64,000 nt of DNA from Paenibacillus tyrphae (GCF_024158745.1 NZ_JAMZAW010000003.1:124001-188000); one strand, 5' to 3'. Shown: positions 1 to 8,932, counted from the stretch's first letter. A program made the numbers and translations. The notes: a model not told the origin generated them from the letters alone.

Positions 1-580
1 ACATCTTTTCCATCTGCTGCCAACGGATGCGAAGCTCCTCAAGATTGGCCGCCAGCGCCTCCTCGGGCTCTCCGAGAGCAGCCGTACGCACGATGAAGCC
101 TTCCCCGGGCCGCAGATGGCGCTCCGCCATCCGTTTCAACCGGTCGCGGTCGGCGGCGCTGTCGATTTTGCGGGATACGCCGATGTAATCGGCGAACGGC
201 ATATAGACGCCGAAACGGCCCGGAAGCGAGAAATGCGTCGTCACGCGAGCCCCCTTGGTGCCGACAGGCTCCTTGACGACCTGGACCATAATTTGCTGTC
301 CTTCTTTGACCAAATCATGAATAGGCGGCTTTTCCTTCGGCTGCTTATCCATATGAGCCGGCAGCAGATCGTCGATATATAAAAACCCGTTGCGCTCCAG
401 CCCGATATCGACAAAAGCCGACTGCATTCCCTGCAGCACCCGCACCACGCGTCCGATGTATATATTTCCGGCCAATTGCCCCTGATTTCGCTCGCCCTTG
501 TAATATTCCATGAGCTTGCCGTTCTCCTGAACGGCTACCTCGGTATGCTCTTCGTTGCGTTTCACCAATATACGTTTCAT
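1..580 (-). CDS. rng: Ribonuclease G/E family protein, N-terminal part (runs off window)
   Basis: Reading leftward from ATG 580, the frame is open to the window edge (193 codons). It starts MKRILVKRNEEHTEVAVQENG and carries the N-terminal S1-type RNA-binding domain of the RNase E/G family, with GNIYIGRVVRVLQGMQSAFV followed by DIGLERNGFLYIDDLLP. In the family this domain presents RNA to a downstream metal-dependent catalytic domain that cuts single-stranded A/U-rich sites during rRNA maturation and mRNA decay. The catalytic part lies outside the window, so activity cannot be judged. The gene sits 36 bp downstream of spoIVFB on the same strand and may be partly co-transcribed with it. Confidence 0.9.
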   Translation of the reverse strand, partial: MKRILVKRNEEHTEVAVQENGKLMEYYKGERNQGQLAGNIYIGRVVRVLQGMQSAFVDIGLERNGFLYIDDLLPAHMDKQPKEKPPIHDLVKEGQQIMVQVVKEPVGTKGARVTTHFSLPGRFGVYMPFADYIGVSRKIDSAADRDRLKRMAERHLRPGEGFIVRTAALGEPEEALAANLEELRIRWQQMEKM

Positions 581-616
581 GTGCAGCAACACCTCGGCCC
601 TATTGTACCACATTCT

Positions 617-1528
617 TTAGGCGAAAAGCTCGGCAAGCGACTTTCCTCTTTTTGTTTCGTCAAAGTAATGAGCGAGCACTGCACGCTCGGGAACGACATA
701 GCGGATGCGCCCTTTGTCGTCCAGCACGTAAACCAAATGATACCGGTCGCGCATAAACAACCGGACCACCTCGGTCACTTTACGGTTACCCGGCACCACG
801 ATCGGTCCCGCAAGCTCTCCTCCTCCATCTCTTATCTCCTTGAATTGTGCTTCGCGATGCACCAAAAAACGCATGAAACGGTAAGGCGCGCTGCGCCATT
901 CGTACCAATTGGAATATAGCAAAAACAGTCCGATCATCAGCCAATTGAGCTGAATGCCGCCTTTTTCGGAGAAAAGGTGCACACCGGCGGCGCTGATCAG
1001 CAGCGCGCTTAGCAGCAGGCTGACCCCGGCTGTCACCTGTATCGTACGTTGATAAGGAAGCCACAGCCCGACCAGCACCTGCATAACCTTGCCTCCGTCC
1101 AACGGCAGCACCGGAAGGAGATTGAACAAGGCGATCAGCAGATTCGCCTGTACGAAATAGGAGCCCCACGGCTCGGAAAACAGACCGACCGCAGTCAAAA
1201 ACGAGCCGATGCCCATCATCCAGACGTTCTGTAGCGGACCGGCCAGAGCGACGACAAGCTCCTGAACGGCGGGAACGCCGCCGGGCTCCTCCATCGAGGC
1301 GACGCCTCCGAAGGGCAGCAACTGCACTTCCCTGATCCGCCAGCCGAAGCTCCGGGCAGTCGCAACGTGTCCGAGCTCGTGAATGAGAACGATTCCGAAC
1401 AGCGTTGCCGTTTCGATAAAATATCCGGTCCATACGGATAGCAGCAGCAGGATCGAAAACAGCGGATGAAACCGGTAGCGGATGCCAAACCATTCATTCC
1501 ACGGCCTGCCTCTCCCTGGTCTAATCAA
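617..1528 (-). CDS. spoIVFB: Stage IV sporulation protein FB, M50 intramembrane zinc protease
   Basis: The protein has 303 residues, is polytopic, and has the site-2-protease signature: HELGH near residue 50 inside a hydrophobic segment and the second metal motif NLLPVLPLDGG near residue 138. In Bacillus, SpoIVFB sits in the outer forespore membrane and cleaves pro-sigma-K. The C-terminal third (from about residue 225) is soluble and looks like a CBS-type regulatory region, as in B. subtilis. The start overlaps the end of spoIVFA by 8 bp, which suggests translational coupling of the protease to its inhibitor. Family assignment is secure; the sporulation role is inferred from the partner gene. 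Confidence 0.93.
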   Translation of the reverse strand: MIRPGRGRPWNEWFGIRYRFHPLFSILLLLSVWTGYFIETATLFGIVLIHELGHVATARSFGWRIREVQLLPFGGVASMEEPGGVPAVQELVVALAGPLQNVWMMGIGSFLTAVGLFSEPWGSYFVQANLLIALFNLLPVLPLDGGKVMQVLVGLWLPYQRTIQVTAGVSLLLSALLISAAGVHLFSEKGGIQLNWLMIGLFLLYSNWYEWRSAPYRFMRFLVHREAQFKEIRDGGGELAGPIVVPGNRKVTEVVRLFMRDRYHLVYVLDDKGRIRYVVPERAVLAHYFDETKRGKSLAELFA

Positions 1529-2489
1529 ATGAAATCACGTCCATCGGATTGACAGGCTTACCGTTCTTCGAAACGGCAAAAAAGAGCGTTCCCGCTCCCT
1601 GCCCCCCTGCGGGCTCCGCTACCGTACCAATCGACTCGCCTCCTTTGAACCAATCACCCGTCTGCACCTTTCCCGGCTCCAAATGCCCGTATATGGACTC
1701 CATACCGTCCGCATGCCGAAGCACCACGGCGAATCCGATATCTTCTTTCGGACCGGCAAACGTGACCAGCCCCGTATCGATGGTCGCCACGGGCGAGCCC
1801 GCCGCCGCTTCCACAAGAACCCCGCCCTGCACCGGCGTAAACGGAGCAATGAGCTTTCCGGCGACGGGCGAAAAGTAGTGTTTTGATACAATAGCGACCT
1901 TCTGCGCTTCCGTGTGCTTCGCAGGGTTCATCGCCGGAAGAAACGACGGTGCGCTGCCAAATTTGCTCTCGTACCATGAGGCAAGCGCAACCATATCGAA
2001 CGACTCGGTTAAAGCGGCAGTCACCCACTGTTTGCCCTTATTGGCCCAAGGACGGTCGAGAAGAAACATGCCCCATACGGCAGCAAACAGCATCCCGCTA
2101 ATCAACAGCCGGACCGCAAGCCGCCCGGTACGGGGGCCCGGACGAAAAAACGATCCTCCGTCGTCCTCCCGGCTCATGCGGGACAGTTCCCGCTGCCATT
2201 TGCGGTTCCATTCCTCCTCCGGATCGGCAGGACCATACAAGTCCGGCCTTAGCGGCCCCTCTTGCCGGGAATAAGGTCCGGGCAATCCGCGTGGGTCGTC
2301 GGATCGGAACCGCCACTCGTTCTCTATCCCCAAGCTATCCCGGTCCCAGCCCCATTCGCGAATCTCTCCTCTGGACGGAAATTCGATGTGCACATATTCC
2401 GTGTCTCTGTCTGGCCGGCGGCCTTTGCCTTCCAGCAGCTTGCGTATTTTTTCGGACCGGCGTTCCCGGACGTTTTTTCTCGTTTCCAT
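1521..2489 (-). CDS. spoIVFA: Stage IV sporulation protein FA, M23-like partner of SpoIVFB
   Basis: The protein has 322 residues. A long charged, Arg-rich N-terminus is followed by one membrane segment at about residues 124-144 (LAVRLLISGMLFAAVWGMF) and a C-terminal M23/LytM-like domain ending with IYGHLEPGKVQTGDWFKGG. The first metal-binding His-x(n)-Asp pair of active M23 enzymes is not visible, so the domain is probably non-catalytic, as in Bacillus SpoIVFA, which holds SpoIVFB inactive until SpoIVB cleaves it. A strong ribosome site (GGGAGGGG) precedes ATG 2489. A terminator separates it from rodA upstream and a sigma-E-like promoter lies in that gap, so spoIVFA-spoIVFB looks like its own transcript. 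Confidence 0.9.
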   Translation of the reverse strand: METRKNVRERRSEKIRKLLEGKGRRPDRDTEYVHIEFPSRGEIREWGWDRDSLGIENEWRFRSDDPRGLPGPYSRQEGPLRPDLYGPADPEEEWNRKWQRELSRMSREDDGGSFFRPGPRTGRLAVRLLISGMLFAAVWGMFLLDRPWANKGKQWVTAALTESFDMVALASWYESKFGSAPSFLPAMNPAKHTEAQKVAIVSKHYFSPVAGKLIAPFTPVQGGVLVEAAAGSPVATIDTGLVTFAGPKEDIGFAVVLRHADGMESIYGHLEPGKVQTGDWFKGGESIGTVAEPAGGQGAGTLFFAVSKNGKPVNPMDVISFD

Positions 2490-2522
2490 CCCCCTGCCCC
2501 TCCCGCATTCAAGCTATACTCC

Positions 2523-2551
2523 ATCCTATGAGCTTGTACCCGCAAATATAC
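2523..2551 (-). promoter_or_regulatory. Putative sigma-E-type promoter of spoIVFAB
   Basis: On the minus strand GTATATT (2551-2545) and CATAGGAT (2530-2523) are separated by 14 bp. This resembles the mother-cell sigma-E pattern (KMATATT, 13-14 bp, CATACANT). It lies between the rodA terminator and the spoIVFA ribosome site. In B. subtilis the spoIVF operon is sigma-E-dependent, which fits. The match is by eye and imperfect in the -10. Confidence 0.45.
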
Positions 2552-2599
2552 GGACAAGGAGTGGAACGCATGGATTCGGTGCCGCTGCAAGGTTTACAC

Positions 2600-2626
2600 A
2601 AAAAAGCACCCTTCTGCAGGGTGCTT
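2600..2626 (-). terminator. Rho-independent terminator after rodA
   Basis: A 9-bp stem (2604-2612 with 2618-2626) and a 5-nt loop are followed on the minus strand by a run of six T. It lies about 30 bp past the rodA stop and ends the mre-min-rodA transcript before spoIVFA. Confidence 0.85.
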
Positions 2627-2656
2627 CACTTGGCTTCACTTCGTAATAATCTTTGT

Positions 2657-3811
2657 TCACTCGTCCTCAAGGAGCTTGTCATCGTGCAGCCGCACGCTCA
2701 TGACAAGTCCCATCGCAATCATGTTGATCAGCAGCGAGGTTCCCCCATAGCTGATGAACGGCAGCGTTATACCGGTTACGGGCATAATACCGATCCACAT
2801 GCTGATGTTTTCGAAAATTTGGAAAACCATCATAGAGACAATACCGATAATAATGTAGGTACCGGCGAGGTGGTTGCAATAAATCGAGATGAGAATCATG
2901 CGGTAAATCAATACAAAGTACAACAGCAGCAAAACGGAAGCTCCGACAAAACCGAACTCTTCGCCGACAACCACGAATATCGCATCCGTGTAGACGACGG
3001 GAATCCGATTGCTGTGGACGGAAGATCCGTTCAAATACCCTTCCCCGATCAGCGAGCCTGAGCCGATGGCGCGGATGGCATTGTCCACCTGCCACTTGTC
3101 GTCCTTGCTGGCCGTTTCCGGACTAATAAACGTATTGATGCGGTCCATCCAGTGAGTCGGCCATTTTTGGGCCTGGAAGAACTGCTGAATATCCGTATGA
3201 TAATGCTGAAACAAATATAGAAACAAATAGGCGGCCCCGGCGATAACCAGTGCCCCAATCAGCAAATAGCTCAGCCTCATGTTGCCGATCCAGTACATTC
3301 CGCACAAGATGACAACCAAAATCATCGCGTTCCCAAGGTCCGGCTGGACTGCGACCAGAACAACGGGAAAGAACGTAATCAAGCCGATAGGAACGACATC
3401 CTGAAGCAGTTCAAGCGGTTCCCCTTTGCGCCTGGCCATGAACATTGCCAATGTTAGAATCAAAATAATTTTGAATAACTCCACGGGCTGAAAGTCCAGC
3501 TTGACGACCGGAAGGGAAAACCAGCCTCTCGCCCCGCCGATCTTTTCGCCGAACAGCAGCACGGCAATGAGAAGGAGCACGCCGAATCCGTATAAATAAA
3601 AGGAAACTTTGGTCAGTATCCTGTAGTCGATCAAGGTCGTAACCAAAAAAGCAATAATAGATACGATGTAAATAATGATTATTTTTTTCGGTTCAAACGT
3701 AATGACTCTTGAATTCAGCGTCGCGCTGTACACGAGCATCGTGCTGATGACCATGAAGGCGAGAAGTATGACTACGATGGGCACATCGATTTTTTTCAGC
3801 TTGTGCAGCAC
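2657..3811 (-). CDS. rodA: SEDS peptidoglycan glycosyltransferase, RodA/FtsW family
   Basis: The protein has 384 residues and about ten membrane segments. SEDS hallmarks are present: GGARGWFSLP, the extracellular segment WQVDNAIRAIGSGSLIGEGY with the expected acidic residue, and the late signature GIMPVTGITLPFISYGGTSL. SEDS proteins polymerise lipid II with a class B PBP. Position directly after mreBCD and minCD favours the elongation paralogue RodA over FtsW or SpoVE, but the family alone does not settle this. The start is GTG 3811; its AGGATG ribosome site overlaps the minD stop, so it is probably coupled to minD. A strong terminator follows. Confidence 0.88.
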   Translation of the reverse strand: MLHKLKKIDVPIVVILLAFMVISTMLVYSATLNSRVITFEPKKIIIIYIVSIIAFLVTTLIDYRILTKVSFYLYGFGVLLLIAVLLFGEKIGGARGWFSLPVVKLDFQPVELFKIILILTLAMFMARRKGEPLELLQDVVPIGLITFFPVVLVAVQPDLGNAMILVVILCGMYWIGNMRLSYLLIGALVIAGAAYLFLYLFQHYHTDIQQFFQAQKWPTHWMDRINTFISPETASKDDKWQVDNAIRAIGSGSLIGEGYLNGSSVHSNRIPVVYTDAIFVVVGEEFGFVGASVLLLLYFVLIYRMILISIYCNHLAGTYIIIGIVSMMVFQIFENISMWIGIMPVTGITLPFISYGGTSLLINMIAMGLVMSVRLHDDKLLEDE

Positions 3812-3818
3812 CTGACGT

Positions 3819-4616
3819 TCATCCTATTCCGAGAAACTTTTTCATTTTATTGAATACCCCGGTTTTCTCTTCCATGGGCATCAGCGGCACCGAATCGCCA
3901 AGCATCCGCCGTGCGATATTGCGGTAGGCGATCGCTGCGCGCGAATTCGGATTCATCACGGTAGGCTCTCCGATATTCGCCGCTTTAATGACATACTCGT
4001 CATCCGGAACGATGCCAAGCAGATCGATGGCAAGGACGGAGCAAATCTCGTCGATATCGAGCATCTCGCCTTTTTTGACCATGTTCGGACGAATACGGTT
4101 GATCACGAGCTTCGGCGACTCGACGTTCGGCTCTTTTTCCAAAAGACCGATGATGCGGTCGGCATCCCGTACGGCGGCGTTTTCGGGCGTTGTGACGACG
4201 ATCGCCTTGTCGGCTCCCGCTACCGCATTCTTGAAGCCCTGCTCAATTCCCGCCGGACAATCGATAATCACAAAGTCGAAATCGCGCTTGAGCTCAACGA
4301 CAATTTGCCGAACCGCTTCCGGCGAAATCGCGTGCTTGTCTTTCGTCTGGGCGGCCGGCAGCATGTACAGCTCGTCGAAGCGCTTATCCTTCACAAGCGC
4401 TTGTGGCAGTCGGCACCGTCCTTCGGCGACATCGATCAAGTCGTATATAATGCGGTTTTCAAGGCCCATTACGACGTCCAAGTTGCGGAGACCGATGTCC
4501 GTATCAACCATGACGACCTTTTTCCCCTGCAGCGCCAAAGCCGTTCCGATATTCGCGGACGTCGTCGTTTTGCCGACGCCCCCTTTGCCGGACGTGATAA
4601 CGATTGCCTCTCCCAT
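3819..4616 (-). CDS. minD: Septum site-determining ATPase MinD
   Basis: The protein has 265 residues from ATG 4616 (MGEAIVITSGKGGVGKTTTS). This start is preferred over an upstream in-frame codon because AAAGGAGTG precedes it and the N-terminus matches the family. It has the deviant Walker A GKGGVGKT at residues 10-17, the DTDIGLRNLD switch motif, and a C-terminal amphipathic membrane-targeting helix (FNKMKKFLGIG). MinD binds ATP, sits on the membrane and recruits MinC to block FtsZ assembly away from midcell. It lies 19 bp downstream of minC and 7 bp upstream of rodA. No minE is seen, as usual in Bacillota. Confidence 0.97.
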   Translation of the reverse strand: MGEAIVITSGKGGVGKTTTSANIGTALALQGKKVVMVDTDIGLRNLDVVMGLENRIIYDLIDVAEGRCRLPQALVKDKRFDELYMLPAAQTKDKHAISPEAVRQIVVELKRDFDFVIIDCPAGIEQGFKNAVAGADKAIVVTTPENAAVRDADRIIGLLEKEPNVESPKLVINRIRPNMVKKGEMLDIDEICSVLAIDLLGIVPDDEYVIKAANIGEPTVMNPNSRAAIAYRNIARRMLGDSVPLMPMEEKTGVFNKMKKFLGIG

Positions 4617-4635
4617 AGGTCCCACTCCTTTACCA

Positions 4636-5301
4636 TCAAGCGTGTACATTCAAGCCGAACTTGTGCAAATGATGGATTTTGTCGATTTCCATTTTGCCGT
4701 CCTTCACGTAGGCGAATTCCATATACGTATCGAAACCGTCGCCAAGACCCCATTCGTCGGGAGGACGGCTGATAATTCCCGCGATGCGAAGCTGCGTCGG
4801 CCTCATGTGCGAAGCAGCAATAACGGACTTTTCGTCTCCGTCAACCCCCGCATGCGCCATGCCGCGAAGCGAGCCCATCACATATATGCTGCCCGAGCTA
4901 ATAATAGCTCCGCCCGGGTTAATGTCCCCTAAATATAAAATGTCGCCCTCGTGCGAAAACGTCTGCCCCGATCGGACGATTCCCCGAACGATTTTCACGT
5001 CCGGAGTCCCTTGCGGCGCTCGCTCGTGCGAAGGATCTGCCGTCTGCACGGATTGGACAAGCAGGTTGCCCTTTTGACTGATAATACTGCGCACCAGCTC
5101 CCGCTGCTCCTCGGTCACCGCCCGGTTGCCGAGCTTGACGTGCACATGAATGATCGGGCCGGTTAAAATTTGCTGGTGCGTTTTCTCCAGCTTGTGTCTC
5201 AGCTCGGCGACCACGTCGGAAAACTCGCACGCGTCATCGAGCAAAAACACCAGCCCGTCCTTCACACCTTTGATCGTCACATGATGTTTAGCTGCCGCCA
5301 T
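4636..5301 (-). CDS. minC: Septum site-determining protein MinC
   Basis: The protein has 221 residues. The N-terminal domain begins HHVTIKGVKDGLVFLLDD. The C-terminal beta-helical MinC domain (from about residue 105) has the typical turns VRGIVRSGQTFSHEGDILYL and GDINPGGAIISSGSIYVMG. MinC inhibits FtsZ polymerisation when bound by MinD at the membrane. It is on the same strand as mreD (72-bp gap) and minD (19-bp gap) in the classic mreBCD-minCD arrangement. Confidence 0.95.
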   Translation of the reverse strand: MAAAKHHVTIKGVKDGLVFLLDDACEFSDVVAELRHKLEKTHQQILTGPIIHVHVKLGNRAVTEEQRELVRSIISQKGNLLVQSVQTADPSHERAPQGTPDVKIVRGIVRSGQTFSHEGDILYLGDINPGGAIISSGSIYVMGSLRGMAHAGVDGDEKSVIAASHMRPTQLRIAGIISRPPDEWGLGDGFDTYMEFAYVKDGKMEIDKIHHLHKFGLNVHA

Positions 5302-5373
5302 AACCGCTCCTACCTCCTAAGCCTATACAATTCGGCTTGGCGCGGGCGTTCTCCTGCTGCCTTGCGTTAAAAA

Positions 5374-5901
5374 TTATTCCATTTCCTCCGTCTGCTTCAC
5401 CGGAAGACTCTCGAAAAGCTTGCGGATCGGCACGTAAATGGCAAGCGCAAACAACAGGTTGATCAGCATGCTCGGCAGCATCTGATGAAGGAATACCCAC
5501 TCAAAGTTCGTATGCGTGACACGAAACAACCGGAACAAGCCGTAGATCGCCGTATCGTAAAACAAATTGCCGAGCCCGATCACGACCATGCTGATCACGA
5601 TGCTCGAATAAATGCGGCCTTGCAACATGCCGGCCAAATAGCCGGCAAGACCCATCCCGAACGATACCGGCCCGAGCATGGGCGAATGATAGATGAAGTC
5701 ATGCAGCATACCGAATATAAGGCCGTAAACAAGCGCCGTATGCCGGTTGATATATAATCCGATAAATAAGACGATAACAAGTACAAAATGCGGGTCCACC
5801 TGAACCTTCGATTGCCAGGCAACGGGAACGAGCCACGGAAGAAGCGTTCCTTCGAGCAGAAACAAAACGGAGAGAATCAACCATAACTTTTTATGACTCA
5901 T
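5374..5901 (-). CDS. mreD: Rod shape-determining protein MreD
   Basis: The protein has 175 residues and is very hydrophobic with five to six membrane segments. It includes LVYGLIFGMLHDFIYHSPML and GFGMGLAGYLAG-like stretches typical of MreD. MreD is an integral part of the elongasome and associates with MreC. The TTGAGGTGAGCC ribosome site overlaps the mreC stop codon, so translation is probably coupled. The call rests on hydropathy and on position between mreC and minC. Confidence 0.9.
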   Translation of the reverse strand: MSHKKLWLILSVLFLLEGTLLPWLVPVAWQSKVQVDPHFVLVIVLFIGLYINRHTALVYGLIFGMLHDFIYHSPMLGPVSFGMGLAGYLAGMLQGRIYSSIVISMVVIGLGNLFYDTAIYGLFRLFRVTHTNFEWVFLHQMLPSMLINLLFALAIYVPIRKLFESLPVKQTEEME

Positions 5902-5909
5902 GGCTCACC

Positions 5910-6758
5910 TCAACCTTCCGGCACTTCGATGACAAATACTTCGCGAAGATGGTTGAAGGAAGCAAACGGTTCGATGGCAGCGACATGGGTGACAGAGTCG
6001 CCCTCGTACCGTTCCACCACTTTGCCGATTTCAATACCGCGCGGGAAGACAAGCCCTTTACCGGCCGTAATGATCGTGTCCCCAACCTGAAGCTTGTCAT
6101 TAGGATCAATCTTCGTCATGATCAGCTTTTGCTTGTCGGGATCGAAGCGTTCGATCATGCCGAACGACTCGTTTTCTTTTCCTTTTACGGTTGCCGATAT
6201 CGCCTTGGATTCTACTGCCTTGTCGTCAATTCCCGTAAGGAGCTGGACATCGGAATAAAAATTGGAAACCGAAATAACGCGGCCGAGCAAGCCTTCAACC
6301 GATTGAACGGCCATGTTCGGGCGGATGCCGTCTTTTTCTCCCAAATTGATCGTAATCGTCTTGTTCGATTGCTGGAACGTCACCACTTCGGCAATCCGGA
6401 AGTTGTACTTGTTCATCGACTTTTGCCGCTCCGTGAATCCGACCGCTGCCTGCAGCCGCTCGTTCTGCAGCTCCAAGTCGTTCAGGCGCGTCGTATCGCG
6501 GGCGTATCTGGACAACGTTTCCCGCAGCACCGTATTTTCTTCATGAAGCGTGCGCAGCCGGTTCACATCTTCGAAAACGCCGGCGACAAAGCCGACCGGC
6601 TTATAAATCAATCCCTGTGTCCATGCGACGGTATCCTTTATAAACTTCTCCGGCCAAGTTTTATAGCCCAATTGACCGAAGGTCAGCCCCATCAGCGCAA
6701 TAAAACAGATGAGGCCGAGCATCAAGATCAGCAGTCTTTTATTCCCCAGTAGTTTCAA
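5910..6758 (-). CDS. mreC: Rod shape-determining protein MreC
   Basis: The protein has 282 residues. A short cytoplasmic N-terminus and one membrane segment (LLILMLGLICFIALMGLTFG, about residues 9-28) are followed by a coiled coil (about 65-105) and the beta-rich extracellular MreC domain with NMAVQSVEGLLGRVISVSNF and GLVFPRGIEIGKV. MreC forms filaments outside the membrane and links MreB to RodA and PBPs. The start is TTG 6758, chosen because a well-placed AAGGTG precedes it. It lies 24 bp after mreB and 8 bp before mreD. Confidence 0.95.
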   Translation of the reverse strand: MKLLGNKRLLILMLGLICFIALMGLTFGQLGYKTWPEKFIKDTVAWTQGLIYKPVGFVAGVFEDVNRLRTLHEENTVLRETLSRYARDTTRLNDLELQNERLQAAVGFTERQKSMNKYNFRIAEVVTFQQSNKTITINLGEKDGIRPNMAVQSVEGLLGRVISVSNFYSDVQLLTGIDDKAVESKAISATVKGKENESFGMIERFDPDKQKLIMTKIDPNDKLQVGDTIITAGKGLVFPRGIEIGKVVERYEGDSVTHVAAIEPFASFNHLREVFVIEVPEG

Positions 6759-6782
6759 TGGCTACACCTTCCAACCCGAGAC

Positions 6783-7817
6783 TTAGCGCCTGGACCTGCT
6801 AGTAGGGCCGGTTCTCGTCTTGAACAAATGAATGTTCTCCAGCGCGCGCCCGGTGCCGATAGCCACGCAATCCAAAGGATTCTCGGCGACCAGGACCGGC
6901 ATGCCGGTTTCACGGGACAGCAGCTTATCCAGATTGCGGAGCAAACCACCGCCACCGGTCAGTACAATGCCGCGGTCCATAATGTCGGCCGCCAGCTCCG
7001 GCGGGCATTTCTCAAGCGTAACCTTGACGGCTTCCACGATGCTGTTCACCGTGTCGCCAAGCGCTTCGGTAATTTCGTCGGACGTCACGGCCATCGTTTT
7101 GGGCAGGCCGGATACGAGATCGCGGCCGCGGATTTCAAGACGGGTCGGCGGCTCCAATGGAAGTGCCGAACCGATCTCCATCTTGATCTGTTCCGCCGTG
7201 CGCTCGCCGATCATCAAATTGTATGTGCGTTTAATATATTGGATGATCGCTTCATCCATCTCGTCGCCGGCCACGCGGATCGAACGGCTGGTGACGATGC
7301 CGCCGAGGGAAATGACGGCGACTTCGGTCGTCCCCCCGCCGATATCCACCACCATGCTGCCGGTCGGCTCCCATACCGGAAGATCGGCTCCGATGGCCGC
7401 GGCGAACGGCTCTTCGATCGTGTATGCATCGCGGGCGCCGGCTTGGCGCGTCGCATCTTCTACCGCGCGCTTCTCCACTGCGGTAATTCCCGAGGGAACG
7501 CACACCATGACGCTTGGGTGACGTTGGAACAAAACGCGCTGCTTCTGCGCTTGACGGAGGAAATATTTGATCATCGTCGACGTGGTCTCGAAATCGGCAA
7601 TGACGCCGTCCTTCATCGGGCGGATCGCGCGGATATTGCCCGGCGTTCTGCCGATCATCTTCTTTGCGTCGTTACCTACGGCCTCGATCGTTTTCGTATC
7701 CGTGCGAATCGCGACGACAGACGGCTCGCGCACGACGATGCCTTTGCCTTTGACGTAAACTAATGTATTTGCGGTTCCCAGGTCGATACCCAGATCTTTT
7801 GTGAATCCTCCGAACAT
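6783..7817 (-). CDS. mreB: Rod shape-determining actin homologue MreB
   Basis: The protein has 344 residues, beginning [21 protein letters not shown]. Actin-fold nucleotide motifs are present: DLGTANT (phosphate 1), [16 protein letters not shown] (phosphate 2) and [15 protein letters not shown] (adenosine). MreB filaments track the inner membrane and guide lateral wall synthesis. The last residues (TGPTSRSRR) are basic. It is the first gene of mreB-mreC-mreD-minC-minD-rodA; a predicted promoter overlaps the end of radC, giving a leader of about 150 nt. Confidence 0.97.
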   Translation of the reverse strand: MFGGFTKDLGIDLGTANTLVYVKGKGIVVREPSVVAIRTDTKTIEAVGNDAKKMIGRTPGNIRAIRPMKDGVIADFETTSTMIKYFLRQAQKQRVLFQRHPSVMVCVPSGITAVEKRAVEDATRQAGARDAYTIEEPFAAAIGADLPVWEPTGSMVVDIGGGTTEVAVISLGGIVTSRSIRVAGDEMDEAIIQYIKRTYNLMIGERTAEQIKMEIGSALPLEPPTRLEIRGRDLVSGLPKTMAVTSDEITEALGDTVNSIVEAVKVTLEKCPPELAADIMDRGIVLTGGGGLLRNLDKLLSRETGMPVLVAENPLDCVAIGTGRALENIHLFKTRTGPTSRSRR

Positions 7818-7890
7818 GGTTGGTGCTCCCTTCTCTATTTGAGGCGCTGATCACGCGGAATGGTTTGTTTGATGCGGCTTACGAGGAGCT

Positions 7891-7906
7891 GCCGCATTGC
7901 TGCGGC
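7891..7906 (-). promoter_or_regulatory. Hairpin in the mreB leader
   Basis: GCCGCA and TGCGGC form a perfect 6-bp stem with a 4-nt loop inside the predicted mreB leader. No T-run follows on the minus strand, so it does not look like a terminator. It may stabilise the leader; no function is shown. Confidence 0.3.
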
Positions 7907-7976
7907 AACGCATTTGCGGCCTGACGGCCAAGGCTCGTCTGATCTCGAACCTCCTGCCGTCCGGCCCGTTTCTTTC

Positions 7977-8006
7977 ATTATATTACATGAATCCAAGCTC
8001 CTTCAA
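7977..8006 (-). promoter_or_regulatory. Predicted sigma-A promoter of the mreB operon
   Basis: On the minus strand TTGAAG (8006-8001) and TATAAT (7982-7977) are 18 bp apart. The -35 lies within the last codons of radC and the -10 abuts its stop codon, so the mre-min-rodA operon can be transcribed independently of radC. Confidence 0.55.
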
Positions 8007-8672
8007 ACTTACGTAGCGCTTGTCGCCGATGACGATATGATCCAGCACGTCAATCCCGACAATTTCGCCAGCTTGGACTAATCGCTTGGTAATTTCCACG
8101 TCCTCCGGACTCGGCGTAGGGTCGCCGCTCGGATGATTATGGGCGCATACGATCGAAGCGCTGCTGCGCTTGATGGCGGCCCGGAACACTTCGCGGGGAT
8201 GTACGATGGAGGCGTTCAAGCTGCCCATCGACAAGGTTTCCTGCCCGATGACGTGATTTTTCGTATTTAAGAACAGGCACACAAAATGCTCTTTCTGCAA
8301 ATAGCGCAAATCCTCCATCAGCAGCGCAGCGACATCCTGCGGCGAGCGAATCGTAACCGTTTCGTTCATCGTGCTTCGCGCCAGCCTTCTCCCGAGCTCG
8401 ATGCCCGCTTGAATCTGCAGCGCTTTGGCTTCGCCGATGCCTTTGATTTCGGTAAGCTGCTCCATGCTCATGTCCGTCAGCATGCGGAGACCGCCGCATT
8501 CGAGAAGCAGTCTCTGGGCAACGTGAACGGCCGATTCCTGGTATGTACCGGTGCGGAGTAAAATGGCCAACAGTTCCGCATTGCTCAGTGCTTGTGCCCC
8601 ATACAACATCATGCGCTCTCTCGGTCGGTCTTCGCTGGGGACATCGCGCAAGGTCATATTGGGCGATTCCAT
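7983..8672 (-). CDS. radC: RadC family JAMM/MPN+ protein
   Basis: The protein has 229 residues. An N-terminal helix-hairpin-helix region (LTEIKGIGEAKALQIQAGIE, about 73-92) is followed by a JAB1/MPN domain with the metal motif HNHPSGDPTPSPED near residue 179. Despite its name, the family has no settled role in DNA repair, so the biochemical function should be left open; the motif predicts a metal-dependent hydrolase. ATG 8672 follows AAGGGAATGC. It sits between maf and mreB as in B. subtilis and has its own extended -10 promoter. Confidence 0.92.
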   Translation of the reverse strand: MESPNMTLRDVPSEDRPRERMMLYGAQALSNAELLAILLRTGTYQESAVHVAQRLLLECGGLRMLTDMSMEQLTEIKGIGEAKALQIQAGIELGRRLARSTMNETVTIRSPQDVAALLMEDLRYLQKEHFVCLFLNTKNHVIGQETLSMGSLNASIVHPREVFRAAIKRSSASIVCAHNHPSGDPTPSPEDVEITKRLVQAGEIVGIDVLDHIVIGDKRYVSLKELGFM

Positions 8673-8707
8673 GCATTCCCTTCTTTCTATGAGATGTCCG
8701 AGTTCTC

Positions 8708-8716
8708 ATTATAGCA
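8708..8716 (-). promoter_or_regulatory. Extended -10 promoter of radC
   Basis: TGCTATAAT on the minus strand is a perfect TGn-TATAAT extended -10, about 36 bp upstream of radC ATG. A TTGACA lies only 11 bp further up, too close to act as its -35. Confidence 0.5.
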
Positions 8717-8878
8717 TGATGTTTTGTCAAATGACAGCGACCGACAATACGCGACGAATACCGGACTGATGCACGCAGGCCAAGCGGTAAAACCTATATA
8801 TCTCTTCGGGAGCCGGAGTCGATTTCAGTCCCTGGACCCGTTGGGAAATGATGGTCGGGACAAAGATCGGGAGGCGCG

Positions 8879-8903
8879 AAAAGCGCCGGATGAAGGGCGC
8901 CTT
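8879..8903 (-). terminator. Probable terminator after maf
   Basis: GCGCC and GGCGC (8883-8887 with 8896-8900) form a short GC stem followed on the minus strand by TTTT. It lies 30 bp past the maf stop in the 260-bp gap before radC. The stem is short, so this is moderate evidence. Confidence 0.45.
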
Positions 8904-8932
8904 TCTTGGAGAAGTTTTAGAAGCTTCCGGTT

